From assembly GCA_028818155.1 (NCBI GenBank), contig JAPPOH010000012.1:1-64000 (forward strand): a DNA stretch of 64,000 bases. The letters run 5' to 3'. This stretch comes from Candidatus Woesearchaeota archaeon (lineage in GTDB: Archaea > Nanobdellota > Nanobdellia > Woesearchaeales > UBA525). Position 1 is the stretch's first letter, and every line of letters begins with the position of its first letter. The notes beneath the pieces were generated by a model. The model was given only the letters and a program-made list of their open reading frames with translations, did not search any database and was not told the origin of the DNA. A program made the position numbers and the translations under genes. Of this stretch, positions 15,474 through 23,745 are shown in pieces.

Positions 15474-18047
15474 CTAACCGACGCTCCCTTCCATCTCTAA
15501 TTCAATCAATTTATTGAGTTCAACACTGTATTCAAGGGGTAACGCTTTCACAATGGGTTCGATGAAGCCAGCAACGACCATTTGGCGCGCTTCTTCTTCA
15601 GAAAGACCGCGTGACATCAGGTAAAAAATCTCATCCGTACCAATCTTTCCGACAGTCGCTTCGTGCGCGATGTCCACTTTATTATTCCCAATCTCCATCT
15701 GCGGGTACGTATTTGAAGTAGAATCTTCTCCGATCAAGAGCGCATCACACTCGACACTCACTTTGCTGTTCACAGCGGCAGGCATAACCTTCACGAGGCC
15801 ACGATACGTGCTAATCCCGCTATCTTTGCTAATACTTTTCGCAGTAATTGTACTTGATGTTTCTGGTGCAGCGTGGATCACTTTACTTCCTGTATCTTGA
15901 TTCTGTCCGTCGCCAGCAAATGCTATTCCTAAACTGTCGGAACGTGCTCCTCTACCAGCTAATACTGAGCATGGGTAGAGCATTGTACATCCGCTGCCGA
16001 TGTTGCCGTTAATCCATTCGACAACCCCACCTTCGTGGACGATCGCTCGTTTTGTGTTTAGATTGTATGTGTTTCGACTCCAGTTTTCAACGGAGGAGTA
16101 TCTGATACGTGCGTTCTTCAATACATGGAGCTCAACACAGCCTGCGTGTAACGCAGACGAATTATAAGAAGGAGCGGAACAATTGTGCACTGCTACGCCG
16201 CCAACTGTATACGTATGATCATCATCAACGCCAAAATTGTAAACTGGATGGTTTTCAACCGCTCTCTTGGTGATTTTCTTAATTGGGTAGAACGCAAACT
16301 TCTCAGTAAGACCGAATTTTCCTGCTCGTTTCTTGCCGTTCATCGTTGATGAAACAGAAATACCTGCGATTTCTCCGAATGGGATCATTTGATCTCCTGA
16401 AATACCGAGCGTGTACATTTTTCTTCTTCCTTCTTTCGCTCTGTCTCGGGCATTCAAGAATGATACGATGCCCAGCCGCAACAAAATATCCTTGCCTTGT
16501 CGTGCAAGTTTCTCAGAGACTGTGTTAATTCTGAAAAGTTCTTTTCTTCCGGATTTGTGTTGCTTGTTGTAGTAGTTGCCATCTCCTCTGAACCATCCTT
16601 TAATGAGTTCTCTTTGAAGGTCTTTTGGAGCATACATGAGTGTTGAATAGATATGTTTCTTGTCACATCCCTTTCCGAAGTGGGAGAATAACCGAGCGAG
16701 ATCTGTATCACAAAAGACAACGTTCGTTCCATTGTTCTTTTTATGATGTGTTTCGAGTGATTTTGTAACGCCAAACACTTTCTGAACGCACTGTTTGACG
16801 TCTTCAATATACTCTCGCTCATTCATATTGAAAGAAAAGTTGAGATAATGACCTGAGCTAATACTTCCCTCTGCCAGATAATACCCAACGAGGCGAAAGA
16901 ATTCAGGGATTGCAGGGACGTTCCACTCCCAGTAGGAGAATCCTCTTGTTCCTTTTCCTGTGTGTGCGTTGGATCGTTTTATGTAAAATTTTATCGTTTC
17001 TAAAGTATCCGTTCGTGCGTTGATTGGAGCAGTGAGGTAATCTCCCTTCTTGAAGAACTTTGGCATGTTCCAGCGCGGGTTCCATTCTTTGTTTCTGTCA
17101 CTTTTTCTCTTTCTATCGACGTAGAGGAATGGGTGTTCTTCTGTTACTTCGATTTTCTGTGTGGAATCTCCGTAGAATTCGATCGTGTAGAGATCTCCTG
17201 AATACAGTGATTGTTGCATCTGTTCTGTCTTCTTGAAGTCTCCTTCACTTGTGAGTACTTTCTCTTCCTCTCTGATATCTTTAATTTTCTTGTAATCCGG
17301 ATTTGTCGTGACCATATTCCCTTCAGTAAAGCAACCCTCGATGTAGTGTACTTCAGATCCTTCATCAGCGATAATAAGTGTGTGTTCAAATTGCCCTCCA
17401 AACTCTGCATTCATACGAAAGTATGCTTGCAATGGTATGCGAACCTTAACATTTTTTGGAATCATAATAAATGTCCCACCACTCCAAACAGATGCATGCA
17501 ACATGATGAATTTGTGATCGTTAATCGGGATACATGATGTCATGAAATATTTCTTCACAATTTCCGGATACTTCTTCACAGCAACGTCCATGTTCGTGAA
17601 GACAACTCCTTGATCTTCCCATTCCTTCTTCAGGTTGTGGTACAGTATTTCCGAGTCGTACTGTGCACCCACGCCTGATAAGCTCTTTTTCTCTGCTTCA
17701 GGGATGCCAATTTTCTCGTATGTCTTCCGAATATCTTCCGGGAGGTCTTCCCAGTTCGTTGTTTCCTTCGCTTTCGGCTGTACGAAGAACTTAATCTTGT
17801 CAATATCTTTGATTAATGCAGATAAATCAGGCCCCCATTTCGGGAATCCTGTTTCTTGCCATAACTTCAGGCCTTGCAATCGCTTCTCTAACATCCAAGC
17901 AGGCTCATTCTTCGATTTACTAATCGTCCGGACAACCTCTTCATTGAGACCAGGAGGCGCCTCAAACGCTGGATCGTGCTCATTCGCCTCATCGTACATA
18001 CTTCTATCTTCGACAGAAGCGAACTCGTTCATAATTGGTAGGCCCAT
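15474..18047 (-). CDS. sufB: SufB, Fe-S scaffold, interrupted by an intein (857-aa precursor)
   Basis: Main Fe-S assembly scaffold. After removal of the intein the host protein is 473 residues, the normal size. N-part: AWMLEKRLQGL, FTNMDVAVKKYPEIVKKYF and the SVWSGGTFIMIPKNVKV strand set; C-part: APSYNSSALHAGCVEL, EVDIAHEATVGKIGTDEIFYL and RGLSEEEARQMVVAGFIEPI. The intein sits between EVHYIEG and CSAPSY, directly before a cysteine that is conserved in SufB and becomes the splice acceptor. Start ATG 18047 directly abuts the stop of the small gene upstream. Confidence 0.96.
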   Translation of the reverse strand: MGLPIMNEFASVEDRSMYDEANEHDPAFEAPPGLNEEVVRTISKSKNEPAWMLEKRLQGLKLWQETGFPKWGPDLSALIKDIDKIKFFVQPKAKETTNWEDLPEDIRKTYEKIGIPEAEKKSLSGVGAQYDSEILYHNLKKEWEDQGVVFTNMDVAVKKYPEIVKKYFMTSCIPINDHKFIMLHASVWSGGTFIMIPKNVKVRIPLQAYFRMNAEFGGQFEHTLIIADEGSEVHYIEGCFTEGNMVTTNPDYKKIKDIREEEKVLTSEGDFKKTEQMQQSLYSGDLYTIEFYGDSTQKIEVTEEHPFLYVDRKRKSDRNKEWNPRWNMPKFFKKGDYLTAPINARTDTLETIKFYIKRSNAHTGKGTRGFSYWEWNVPAIPEFFRLVGYYLAEGSISSGHYLNFSFNMNEREYIEDVKQCVQKVFGVTKSLETHHKKNNGTNVVFCDTDLARLFSHFGKGCDKKHIYSTLMYAPKDLQRELIKGWFRGDGNYYNKQHKSGRKELFRINTVSEKLARQGKDILLRLGIVSFLNARDRAKEGRRKMYTLGISGDQMIPFGEIAGISVSSTMNGKKRAGKFGLTEKFAFYPIKKITKRAVENHPVYNFGVDDDHTYTVGGVAVHNCSAPSYNSSALHAGCVELHVLKNARIRYSSVENWSRNTYNLNTKRAIVHEGGVVEWINGNIGSGCTMLYPCSVLAGRGARSDSLGIAFAGDGQNQDTGSKVIHAAPETSSTITAKSISKDSGISTYRGLVKVMPAAVNSKVSVECDALLIGEDSTSNTYPQMEIGNNKVDIAHEATVGKIGTDEIFYLMSRGLSEEEARQMVVAGFIEPIVKALPLEYSVELNKLIELEMEGSVG
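16182..17333 (-). mobile_element. Intein in SufB, 384 aa, with LAGLIDADG endonuclease
   Basis: Self-splicing protein element. Block A begins at Cys239 of the precursor (CFTEGNMV), block B has the T-x-x-H of VTEEHPFLYV, and the C-terminal blocks read NHPVYNFGVDDDHTYTV and GVAVHN, ending in His-Asn before the +1 Cys. Two LAGLIDADG-like helices, LVGYYLAEG and LIKGWFRGDG, are present with acidic residues at the expected places, so the homing endonuclease may be active. Boundaries are set by comparison with the uninterrupted SufB family. Confidence 0.93.
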
Positions 18048-18209
18048 TTATTCCCCCGTATCGTAATAGTCAAGCATGTCCATCGCGTCGTCCATGCCAT
18101 CCTTCCCACTTTTTTCTTTCTCAACTTCCTCGCCTAAATCAGGCAGGTTTTTCTTTGGCAATGGTTCATCTGGCACGTCCTCACTCACCGAGTCTGTTGG
18201 GTCTTTCAT
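18048..18209 (-). CDS. Small acidic protein in the suf operon, 53 aa
   Basis: Too short for a normal ORF search but well placed. ATG 18209 overlaps the stop of the HTH gene (ATGA) and its TAA abuts the sufB start. The sequence is highly charged and disordered-looking: SVSEDVPDEPLPKKN, a lysine/glutamate middle, then GMDDAMDMLDYYDTGE. No family recognised. Its fixed position between regulator and sufB suggests an accessory role in Fe-S assembly or regulation; this is inference. Confidence 0.65.
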   Translation of the reverse strand: MKDPTDSVSEDVPDEPLPKKNLPDLGEEVEKEKSGKDGMDDAMDMLDYYDTGE

Positions 18210-18559
18210 TTGAAACACACATCACAGCCTTTTGGCACGGGCGCAAGTTTCTCATGGAGTTTGCAAATGAGTTTTGTTTTCTTTGCAAATTCGATCACGT
18301 GTTGGATCTCCATGATCATGCTCTGTCTGTCGATGATTTTTTTCGCTGCCTTCCGTACTTCGTTCTTCAGCTCTCGTGGGATAGCGATATTGCCACGCTT
18401 TTTGTTCATGTACTGGCTGACTGCAGCCTCTGTCACGCCGAGGATGTCTGCGATCTCTTTCTGCGTTTTTCCGTGTTTTTTCATCTCAACACTCAGTTCT
18501 TTTCTGATCGCTGGAAGAATATAGTACACCTCCACCTCTTGCGGCTGTAAGAGCAACAT
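18206..18559 (-). CDS. HTH regulator with C-terminal cysteines, first gene of suf operon
   Basis: A 117-residue XRE-like DNA-binding protein: GKTQKEIADILGVTEAAVSQYMN forms the helix-turn-helix near residues 30-52, followed by a helical part and a C-terminal tail with three cysteines, C-x(14)-C-x2-C (ICKLHE ... GCDVCFK). Since it opens the suf operon and its tail could bind a metal or Fe-S cluster, it is a candidate Fe-S-sensing repressor, comparable in role to bacterial SufR or IscR but unrelated in sequence. That role is inference. Confidence 0.8.
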   Translation of the reverse strand: MLLLQPQEVEVYYILPAIRKELSVEMKKHGKTQKEIADILGVTEAAVSQYMNKKRGNIAIPRELKNEVRKAAKKIIDRQSMIMEIQHVIEFAKKTKLICKLHEKLAPVPKGCDVCFK

Positions 18560-18583
18560 CTTAACTATGGTGAACTTTCTTGC

Positions 18584-18621
18584 GTTTAAATAGGTTTCGT
18601 GGTGATCCGGAAATCTTCCGG
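18584..18621 (-). promoter_or_regulatory. Suf operon promoter with upstream inverted repeat
   Basis: On the minus strand CTATTTAAACG (18584-18594) lies about 28 nt before the HTH gene start, a good TATA box. Just upstream is the perfect repeat CCGGAA-ATC-TTCCGG (18607-18621), which could bind the regulator. It also lies 40 nt before the divergent gene at 18661, and with the T-run after it could act as a hairpin in that direction. Confidence 0.5.
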
Positions 18622-18660
18622 GTTTTTCATAGCATTCACTTAAAGAACATTGTCTTTCCT

Positions 18661-18930
18661 ATGAAAATGAAGAACTGGGACTCACTTATTGGAGCAATTA
18701 CACTCGTTTCTGGAGTGATTCTCCTGAAGCCTGTGTTTTCTTTGTTCAGCATCCCAATATCTGATGGAAGTATCAAAGCACTCCTGTTGCTCATTCTCTA
18801 TTACTTCATAGCAAAGAATATTAGTGTGATAAAAGAAAAACTCAAAATTTATATATCTCGAGAGATTCAACGACAAGTAAAGAGAGAGGTCCGAAAGGAA
18901 TTACGAAAATGTCATATAAATACATCCTGA
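18661..18930 (+). CDS. Small two-helix membrane protein, 89 aa
   Basis: Not recognised. Two hydrophobic segments (SLIGAITLVSGVILLKPVF and ALLLLILYYFIAK) followed by a strongly basic amphipathic tail (RQVKREVRKELRK). ATG 18661 is chosen because an upstream in-frame ATG has no hydrophobic or conserved-looking sequence. It overlaps the following tiny gene by 22 nt, so the pair may form a small membrane complex. Confidence 0.5.
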   Translation: MKMKNWDSLIGAITLVSGVILLKPVFSLFSIPISDGSIKALLLLILYYFIAKNISVIKEKLKIYISREIQRQVKREVRKELRKCHINTS

Positions 18931-19022
18931 AAACGGTTCGTAAAGAGGTAATAACACTGGCAATTGCAATGTGGCTTACTATTCTTACTGTCGCACTCCT
19001 CAAAGCTGCTGGGATGTTCTAG
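18909..19022 (+). CDS. Tiny single-helix membrane protein, 37 aa
   Basis: A short frame with MSYKYILKTVRKEVITL followed by one hydrophobic helix (AIAMWLTILTVALLKAAG). Overlaps the 89-residue gene upstream by 22 nt and the convergent Lrp-like gene by 4 nt. The membrane-helix pattern and the packing support it, but the size leaves it uncertain. Confidence 0.4.
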   Translation: MSYKYILKTVRKEVITLAIAMWLTILTVALLKAAGMF

Positions 19023-20035
19023 ACACTCTTCGCGATCACGGGCGGCAATGGATTAAAAATGTGTTCTTTGTATGCCATCCAAATGTGGTATTCATTCGTC
19101 TCTGCTGAGAGTTTCTCTTGAATTTGTTTGAATGTCGTGTGGAACGAACCAGACGAATCTGCGAGAATGTAAATGAGAATATCCCAGTGTCCCATGATTT
19201 TCACCGCACGTAATACATGTTCGTTATCGCGGATGAATGCTGTGAATAATCGTTCTTTCTTCGTGTCCATTGTCCTGAGGTTAATGCTGAATGTGTACCA
19301 ATGGTAGCCTAGTGCTGATAAATTAACGGCTGAGGTGAAACCATAGATAACGCCATGTTCTTTCAGGCGTTTCATCCTGTACGCGACTTTGTCCGCGGAT
19401 ACCTGTAGTTCTTGTCCGATTTCGTATGTAGAGAGGCGGGCATTCCGTGTGAGAATATTGAGAAGGTCCATATCTGTTGTGTCAATTTTTGTTTTCTCGG
19501 GGTTTTTCACCTGCGGCTGGTCATCTCGTGCGTAGTGTTCGTACGGGGTGCCTGGAAGTTGCACGGATTTGTATCCTTTGATGATCGTGAGCTCGTCTTT
19601 CCGCCTGACAATGTCAGAAAAGTCTTTTGTTAACTCAGAGACGATAATGTCGAATTCTCTAATATCTTTTGCGATGACTGCCCACTCGAGGTCCCAGGTA
19701 TCGTGGTACTCCATGACGCTCCTTGTATTTGGATGTTGTATGAGCGCATCTAAGAGTGCTTGTTTCCGTTCTTCATTGAGTGTATTGATGATCATGAACA
19801 CGTGATATGTCATGTAGCCAAAGGAGTGGAGGTTCACGTGTGGAATGAATCCGTTCAGGATGTTGTGCTTCTGGAGTCGTTTCACTCTATAATCGACTGT
19901 GTCGCGTGCTAGTCGTACTTGTTTCGCGATTGCTGAGAACGGCATTCTGCCGTCTTTTGAGAGGAGCTCGAGGATTTTTTTATCTCGTGCATCGACCTTT
20001 GGAAGTGCGTCAAGTTGTTCTATTCGACCACGCAT
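19019..20035 (-). CDS. Tandem Lrp/AsnC-family regulator, 338 aa
   Basis: Two complete Lrp/AsnC units in one chain. Unit 1: HTH with KKILELLSKDGRMPFSAIAK and DTVDYRVKRLQKHNIL near residues 15-60, then an effector-domain-like stretch. Unit 2: HTH with MDLLNILTRNARLSTYEIG and DKVAYRMKRLKEHGV near residues 180-225, then a second RAM-like domain (TFSINLRTMDTKKERLF and VKIMGHWDILIYI). Such proteins usually sense amino acids and work as dimers; the duplication would give a built-in dimer. ATG 20035 is 21 nt below CTTATATAG. Confidence 0.87.
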   Translation of the reverse strand: MRGRIEQLDALPKVDARDKKILELLSKDGRMPFSAIAKQVRLARDTVDYRVKRLQKHNILNGFIPHVNLHSFGYMTYHVFMIINTLNEERKQALLDALIQHPNTRSVMEYHDTWDLEWAVIAKDIREFDIIVSELTKDFSDIVRRKDELTIIKGYKSVQLPGTPYEHYARDDQPQVKNPEKTKIDTTDMDLLNILTRNARLSTYEIGQELQVSADKVAYRMKRLKEHGVIYGFTSAVNLSALGYHWYTFSINLRTMDTKKERLFTAFIRDNEHVLRAVKIMGHWDILIYILADSSGSFHTTFKQIQEKLSAETNEYHIWMAYKEHIFNPLPPVIAKSV

Positions 20036-20091
20036 CACCGTAGTATACTGCAACTTCTATATAAGTTTTGCTGTAAAAGAAGAAATTTTTG

Positions 20092-20125
20092 TAATTACTT
20101 TCTTATATGACGGTATCAGTCATAC
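20092..20125 (+). promoter_or_regulatory. Shared promoter cassette, copy 1
   Basis: Begins with a 19-bp sequence, TAATTACTTTCTTATATGA, identical to that at 22011, and continues with the conserved ATCA-x-TCA. It includes TATA-like TTATATGA and an inverted repeat TATGAC-GGTATCA-GTCATA. The gene it would serve starts at 20216, which has a nearer TATA box (ATTTAAATA near 20174), so this copy may be a second promoter or regulator site. Confidence 0.5.
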
Positions 20126-20215
20126 TTCTAAGATAAAAGTAATAACCACTTAAAAGTAACAACTCGTAGGAAGATTTAAATATCTTTGACGTGTTCAAGA
20201 AACGGAGTATCGACG

Positions 20216-21967
20216 ATGGCAAAGAAAAAACCACCGCGTGTTGAGATGGATGCCCCTAGAAACAACGTGCCGAGGCACGCGCCTTGGATGAGTGTGCAAG
20301 CGACAGCAGAAGATAATCGTCCACTCGAAATGTACGAAGATCCAAATGCTCAGGAGATTGCACCTGGCACTGTCGAACCATACACTCCTGAACAGCAAGA
20401 AGACCTGACGTTCATGCAGCGGCTCGGTCAAAAACATGGTGTCCGAAGATTTCGAAACTGGAGTGCACGCTTCCTTCCCGGCGCGTTCGGAAACTATGCG
20501 AAAGTTGCTTCAACAGCCGGAACACTCGCAGCAGGGCCAATCGATACAGACTCGCAAATAGAGCGGCTCAGTCACTATACAAGCAGTGGCTTGAAAGCAA
20601 TACAGCCATGGGAATGGTGGAGCGGCATGGTAGACTTCTTCCGTGGTGCACAAAGTGTTGCTGACGGCGGACAAAAGCTAAAGGTAGCCGCGGAATATGC
20701 ACAACCAGACCTCGAGAATGTGGTTGCATCCGCAGTGCAGCTCGAACGTGCTGGCGAACAGGTACAAGGCGGCGTTACGCACCTGCAGAATTTAGAGATC
20801 ACACAAGGACTTGAAGAGTTAGTTAACGGCGGGCGAGACGTTATAGACGTTGCAGGCGAGCTTGCAAGGGACTATCAACAAATTGTCGGCACTGAAACAC
20901 AGCAGGGATCTGGCATGCAATTCTATGAAGAATTACAAAGGCAGCAAGCAATCCTTGAACCGTGGGCGGAAGGGCATGTTGCAGGACTCCAAGGTATTGT
21001 ACAAGCAGCGGCAGCAAGTATTGAACAATCGCCTGGAACACTCGGACTTGTTATCGGGGGATTCCTAGGATTATTTGGCTTGGGTAACTGGTACCTCAAG
21101 CGGCGAATAACTGGAAAGATCCCTGGTATTCGTCGTATCGCAGGACAGCAAGGAACAACAATTGGTGAAGACATAACAGATGCAACCGTTGGAAAAGCTG
21201 CAAGAGTTGCGGCAGGTGGTGGGGCAGCATACGCACTCGCACAAGAGAGCCCAATGAGTAGATTCGCGTACGCAGCACTTGATGCGGCAGCAAGCTATCA
21301 AAACCTTACCACAACTGTTAGCGGAGATATTGATACAATAGCCCAAGAAGGAGAACGCTTCCTCACTGCAAGTGGAACATACTTTGCAGATCTTCCCACT
21401 CGTATCGTCAATGGTGTTCAGCGCATCTTTGGACAAGAAGCAGAGATCAGAGATTTCACAGAGTTGAGTGATGTGATCGCGCAAGGTATGAATGTAGGAA
21501 CTGCTGCTGTAAACACAGGGTCAAACGCCCTTCACTACAGTGAAGATCTCTTGCGGAAAGTGAAAGAGATTCCAAGTTTCACGATTGAGCGAGGGACATG
21601 GGAAGCATTTGGGACGTTTCTTCGCGATAGCGCACATGGTATTGGGCACGGGATCGGGAATACGTATGACGCTTTCAGGAGTAAGCACCCAATTCAGTAT
21701 ATGAAACAAGCCGCAGGAGATATTGATCCTGAACAAGCTGGACAGAGCGTCCTGCAAACAGCAGCAAACATTGGGCAGAATCAGGTAGCTGCGGCACTTC
21801 TCACACTAACTGCGTTGGTCGCCACACCGTATGTGGCGAAAAAAGGCATCTACATGACTCGTGACCGAAAGCATCCAACGCCGAAGCTCTTCCCTGACGG
21901 CATAGTTTCAGCAATGAAAGGCGCTGGCAGGAACGTTTTAAAATATGTGCCGTTTATCAGAAAATAA
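20216..21967 (+). CDS. Hypothetical membrane-associated protein, 583 aa
   Basis: Not recognised. Long, rich in Ala/Gly/Gln and helices, with two evident membrane segments (LGLVIGGFLGLFGLGNWYL near 275-295 and ALLTLTALVATPYVAKKG near 545-560). It is basic at both ends (KKKPPRVEM; GRNVLKYVPFIRK). It looks like a scaffold rather than an enzyme. The ATG at 20216 is preferred over the upstream TTG because of a TATA box about 35 nt before it. It shares a promoter cassette with the next gene. Confidence 0.65.
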   Translation: MAKKKPPRVEMDAPRNNVPRHAPWMSVQATAEDNRPLEMYEDPNAQEIAPGTVEPYTPEQQEDLTFMQRLGQKHGVRRFRNWSARFLPGAFGNYAKVASTAGTLAAGPIDTDSQIERLSHYTSSGLKAIQPWEWWSGMVDFFRGAQSVADGGQKLKVAAEYAQPDLENVVASAVQLERAGEQVQGGVTHLQNLEITQGLEELVNGGRDVIDVAGELARDYQQIVGTETQQGSGMQFYEELQRQQAILEPWAEGHVAGLQGIVQAAAASIEQSPGTLGLVIGGFLGLFGLGNWYLKRRITGKIPGIRRIAGQQGTTIGEDITDATVGKAARVAAGGGAAYALAQESPMSRFAYAALDAAASYQNLTTTVSGDIDTIAQEGERFLTASGTYFADLPTRIVNGVQRIFGQEAEIRDFTELSDVIAQGMNVGTAAVNTGSNALHYSEDLLRKVKEIPSFTIERGTWEAFGTFLRDSAHGIGHGIGNTYDAFRSKHPIQYMKQAAGDIDPEQAGQSVLQTAANIGQNQVAAALLTLTALVATPYVAKKGIYMTRDRKHPTPKLFPDGIVSAMKGAGRNVLKYVPFIRK

Positions 21968-22010
21968 CTTGTAATTTCACTCTTTTTTGCTCCAAAAACT
22001 GAACTTTTAT

Positions 22011-22044
22011 TAATTACTTTCTTATATGATGAAATCAATCACTA
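22011..22044 (+). promoter_or_regulatory. Shared promoter cassette, copy 2
   Basis: The 19 bp at 22011-22029 are identical to 20092-20110, and the ATCA-x-TCA pattern after it is kept. TTATATGAT here lies about 23 nt before the ATG at 22049, so this copy is a well-placed leaderless promoter. The match suggests the genes at 20216 and 22049 respond to the same factor. Confidence 0.6.
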
Positions 22045-22048
22045 CCCT

Positions 22049-22561
22049 ATGGCAGCGAAAGAACGATTAGTACCTTGGCTGGACGAGTATGATCCACGCG
22101 CTGAAGCAGAGAAGACGCTACGAGACAACGGTGCTCGAGTTGCAGCAGCAGGGCTCACGATCGACGACCTCACCGGGTTCCATGAGCAAGCGCTCGAGAA
22201 TACGAGAAAAGTGGATACTGTTGGCCGTGCAGTTGACACACTCGACAGATACGTCGCGCACGGACCGCTCGAGCCTATCGAATGGGTTGCGAAAGGGTAT
22301 TTTCTGCACGAGCTGAGAAAAGTGCCTGGGCAGAAGGGACGGTTCTGGGGACTCGTTGCACGAGAAGCTTTCACGTCAATCTTCCCCGTCATCAAAGATC
22401 TCTACGACATAGGAACGAGCCCGTACAGAAAGGCAGCGAGAGATGCATCAAACGATGTTGCGCACGGCTACCTCGATGATGCGATAGAAGAACGTGTTGT
22501 AATGCTGCCTAACCGTCAAAGTCTTGCGGTAACGCCTGGATCACAATTGGCTGCTCAATAA
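22049..22561 (+). CDS. Hypothetical protein, 170 aa
   Basis: Not recognised. Helical, charged N-terminal half (EYDPRAEAEKTLRDNGARVAAAG), then GPLEPIEWVAKGYFLHELRKVPG and SIFPVIKDLYDIGTSPYRKAA, which could touch the membrane. No catalytic motif. It has its own promoter, shared in sequence with the gene at 20216, and its last 53 nt overlap the convergent lipoprotein gene, an unusually long convergent overlap that makes its C-terminus less certain. Confidence 0.6.
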   Translation: MAAKERLVPWLDEYDPRAEAEKTLRDNGARVAAAGLTIDDLTGFHEQALENTRKVDTVGRAVDTLDRYVAHGPLEPIEWVAKGYFLHELRKVPGQKGRFWGLVAREAFTSIFPVIKDLYDIGTSPYRKAARDASNDVAHGYLDDAIEERVVMLPNRQSLAVTPGSQLAAQ

Positions 22562-23498
22562 ACTGTCCATAGCGGTAGCTCGTCTTCACCGTGAGAATGT
22601 CTGTGTAGACGCGTGCCTCAGGCGCGCCACCAGTGATCGTACAGGTGACTGTCTGCGGGATACCATTATAGAGTGTGATTGTGCCGTGGTTCGAGTTATC
22701 AAGTCGGAAGCACTGGACATACGCGTTCGGGTCCTCAACCCAGACGTCGACCTCCACTTTGTGCTTGTTTGTGTTCCGAATGTTCGGATCACAATCCTCA
22801 TCCGGTTGTCGACCGTAGAACTCGCCAGGACCGACGTGTTCGATGATGAAGTTCGCCTGGACTTTATTGCTACCAAGCGGGTTCTGAATAATGCTTGTCA
22901 CGTGGATTGGACCACCAGAGTTATGGACGATCTTCTCACCAGTCAATGTACAAAGGCTAATGTCCTCGACATTCTCGATGATATCATTCTTGAAGCAGAG
23001 CTGAGATGTTGCCACGTTATTGTAATCGTAGCAGACCTGGCCGCGGAGCGTGATGAGATCGTTCCCTTGTAATTTTCCTTGATAGTTCAGGTTCTCAAAG
23101 ACGAAGTTTGCGATCATGCCGCCGATAATCGTGCCATCGAAGTTCTTTCTCGCACCTCTGATTGGTTCTTGGAGTGATTGATGCAAGTTGGCCTGCGTCA
23201 CACCGAAGGTTGCTGGGTTAATCCCCTCAATCCTCGCTGAAACGTATGGGTTCTCTGTTGTCGGACCAATATCTGCCTCGCCGACATTCTCAATCACTGT
23301 GTTGAAGACGAACGGAAACTTACCACCATCATAGATCTGTGGCGGCGGTGCGCCATCCTGCAGATACATATTCAACCCAATGTTCCCGCCGATAAATGGA
23401 TCTGCGATATCACCATATGCGACCTCTGATTCCGTAGGCTGACAACCCACAAGAACGAAGGTCATAAGAACTACTGCGACGAGGTACCTATTCATCAT
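22509..23498 (-). CDS. Surface lipoprotein A of the surface cluster, 329 aa
   Basis: Signal peptide MNRYLVAVVLMTFVLVGC with the lipobox LVGC near residue 20, then an exported, beta-rich chain without membrane segments. It shares a cassette with the two neighbouring lipoproteins: a Cys-Tyr-x-Tyr...Cys segment (QVCYDYNNVATSQLCF), a further Cys (DISLC) and SGGPIHVTSII. N-terminal part has a strand pattern like FVFNTVIENVGEADIG, typical of CARDB-like immunoglobulin domains. Function unknown; possibly adhesion or surface assembly. It is separated from its two relatives by a small gene and a CheR-like gene. Confidence 0.75.
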   Translation of the reverse strand: MMNRYLVAVVLMTFVLVGCQPTESEVAYGDIADPFIGGNIGLNMYLQDGAPPPQIYDGGKFPFVFNTVIENVGEADIGPTTENPYVSARIEGINPATFGVTQANLHQSLQEPIRGARKNFDGTIIGGMIANFVFENLNYQGKLQGNDLITLRGQVCYDYNNVATSQLCFKNDIIENVEDISLCTLTGEKIVHNSGGPIHVTSIIQNPLGSNKVQANFIIEHVGPGEFYGRQPDEDCDPNIRNTNKHKVEVDVWVEDPNAYVQCFRLDNSNHGTITLYNGIPQTVTCTITGGAPEARVYTDILTVKTSYRYGQFIEQPIVIQALPQDFDG

Positions 23499-23533
23499 AG
23501 AGGAGAACTGAAACTTCCCCTATTTAAAGCTTT

Positions 23534-23546
23534 TCGATCAGTAGAC
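23534..23546. repeat. 13-bp direct repeat, left copy
   Basis: TCGATCAGTAGAC here is repeated at 24548-24560. Both copies contain the end of a leftward reading frame (Val-Tyr-stop on the minus strand), and the two copies bracket the CheR-like gene. See the finding on this segment. Confidence 0.5.
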
Positions 23547-23684
23547 TTTGCACCGTTTTAATCTCAATTTTTGCACAGTATTCTGTATTCCAGCACAAGC
23601 AACAGCAAAATCGATTTCAATATTGCTCCTCTGATGAGAAACTTTGAGAAACTCGTCTCGTTCACTCATAAAATTGACTATCAT
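23538..23684 (-). CDS. Small hypothetical protein, 48 aa
   Basis: Lies in the 23499-23805 stretch, otherwise empty. ATG 23684 is about 25 nt below a TTTTTAAACG TATA-like element. The chain is plausible: MIVNFMSERDEFLKV, SNIEIDFAVACAGIQNTV, and a basic end KLRLKRCKVY. Its last two codons and stop coincide with the 13-bp repeat. Family unknown. Confidence 0.4.
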   Translation of the reverse strand: MIVNFMSERDEFLKVSHQRSNIEIDFAVACAGIQNTVQKLRLKRCKVY

Positions 23685-23745
23685 CTCGTCAGTGCGGAAC
23701 AGATCGTTTAAAAAGAAAAAAGTTTTTCCGGAGAAAGAAAATATA

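Noticed and set aside
16454-16822. 122-residue minus frame within the sufB intein
   Set aside because: Out of frame with the intein, which has intact splicing and LAGLIDADG motifs in the main frame.
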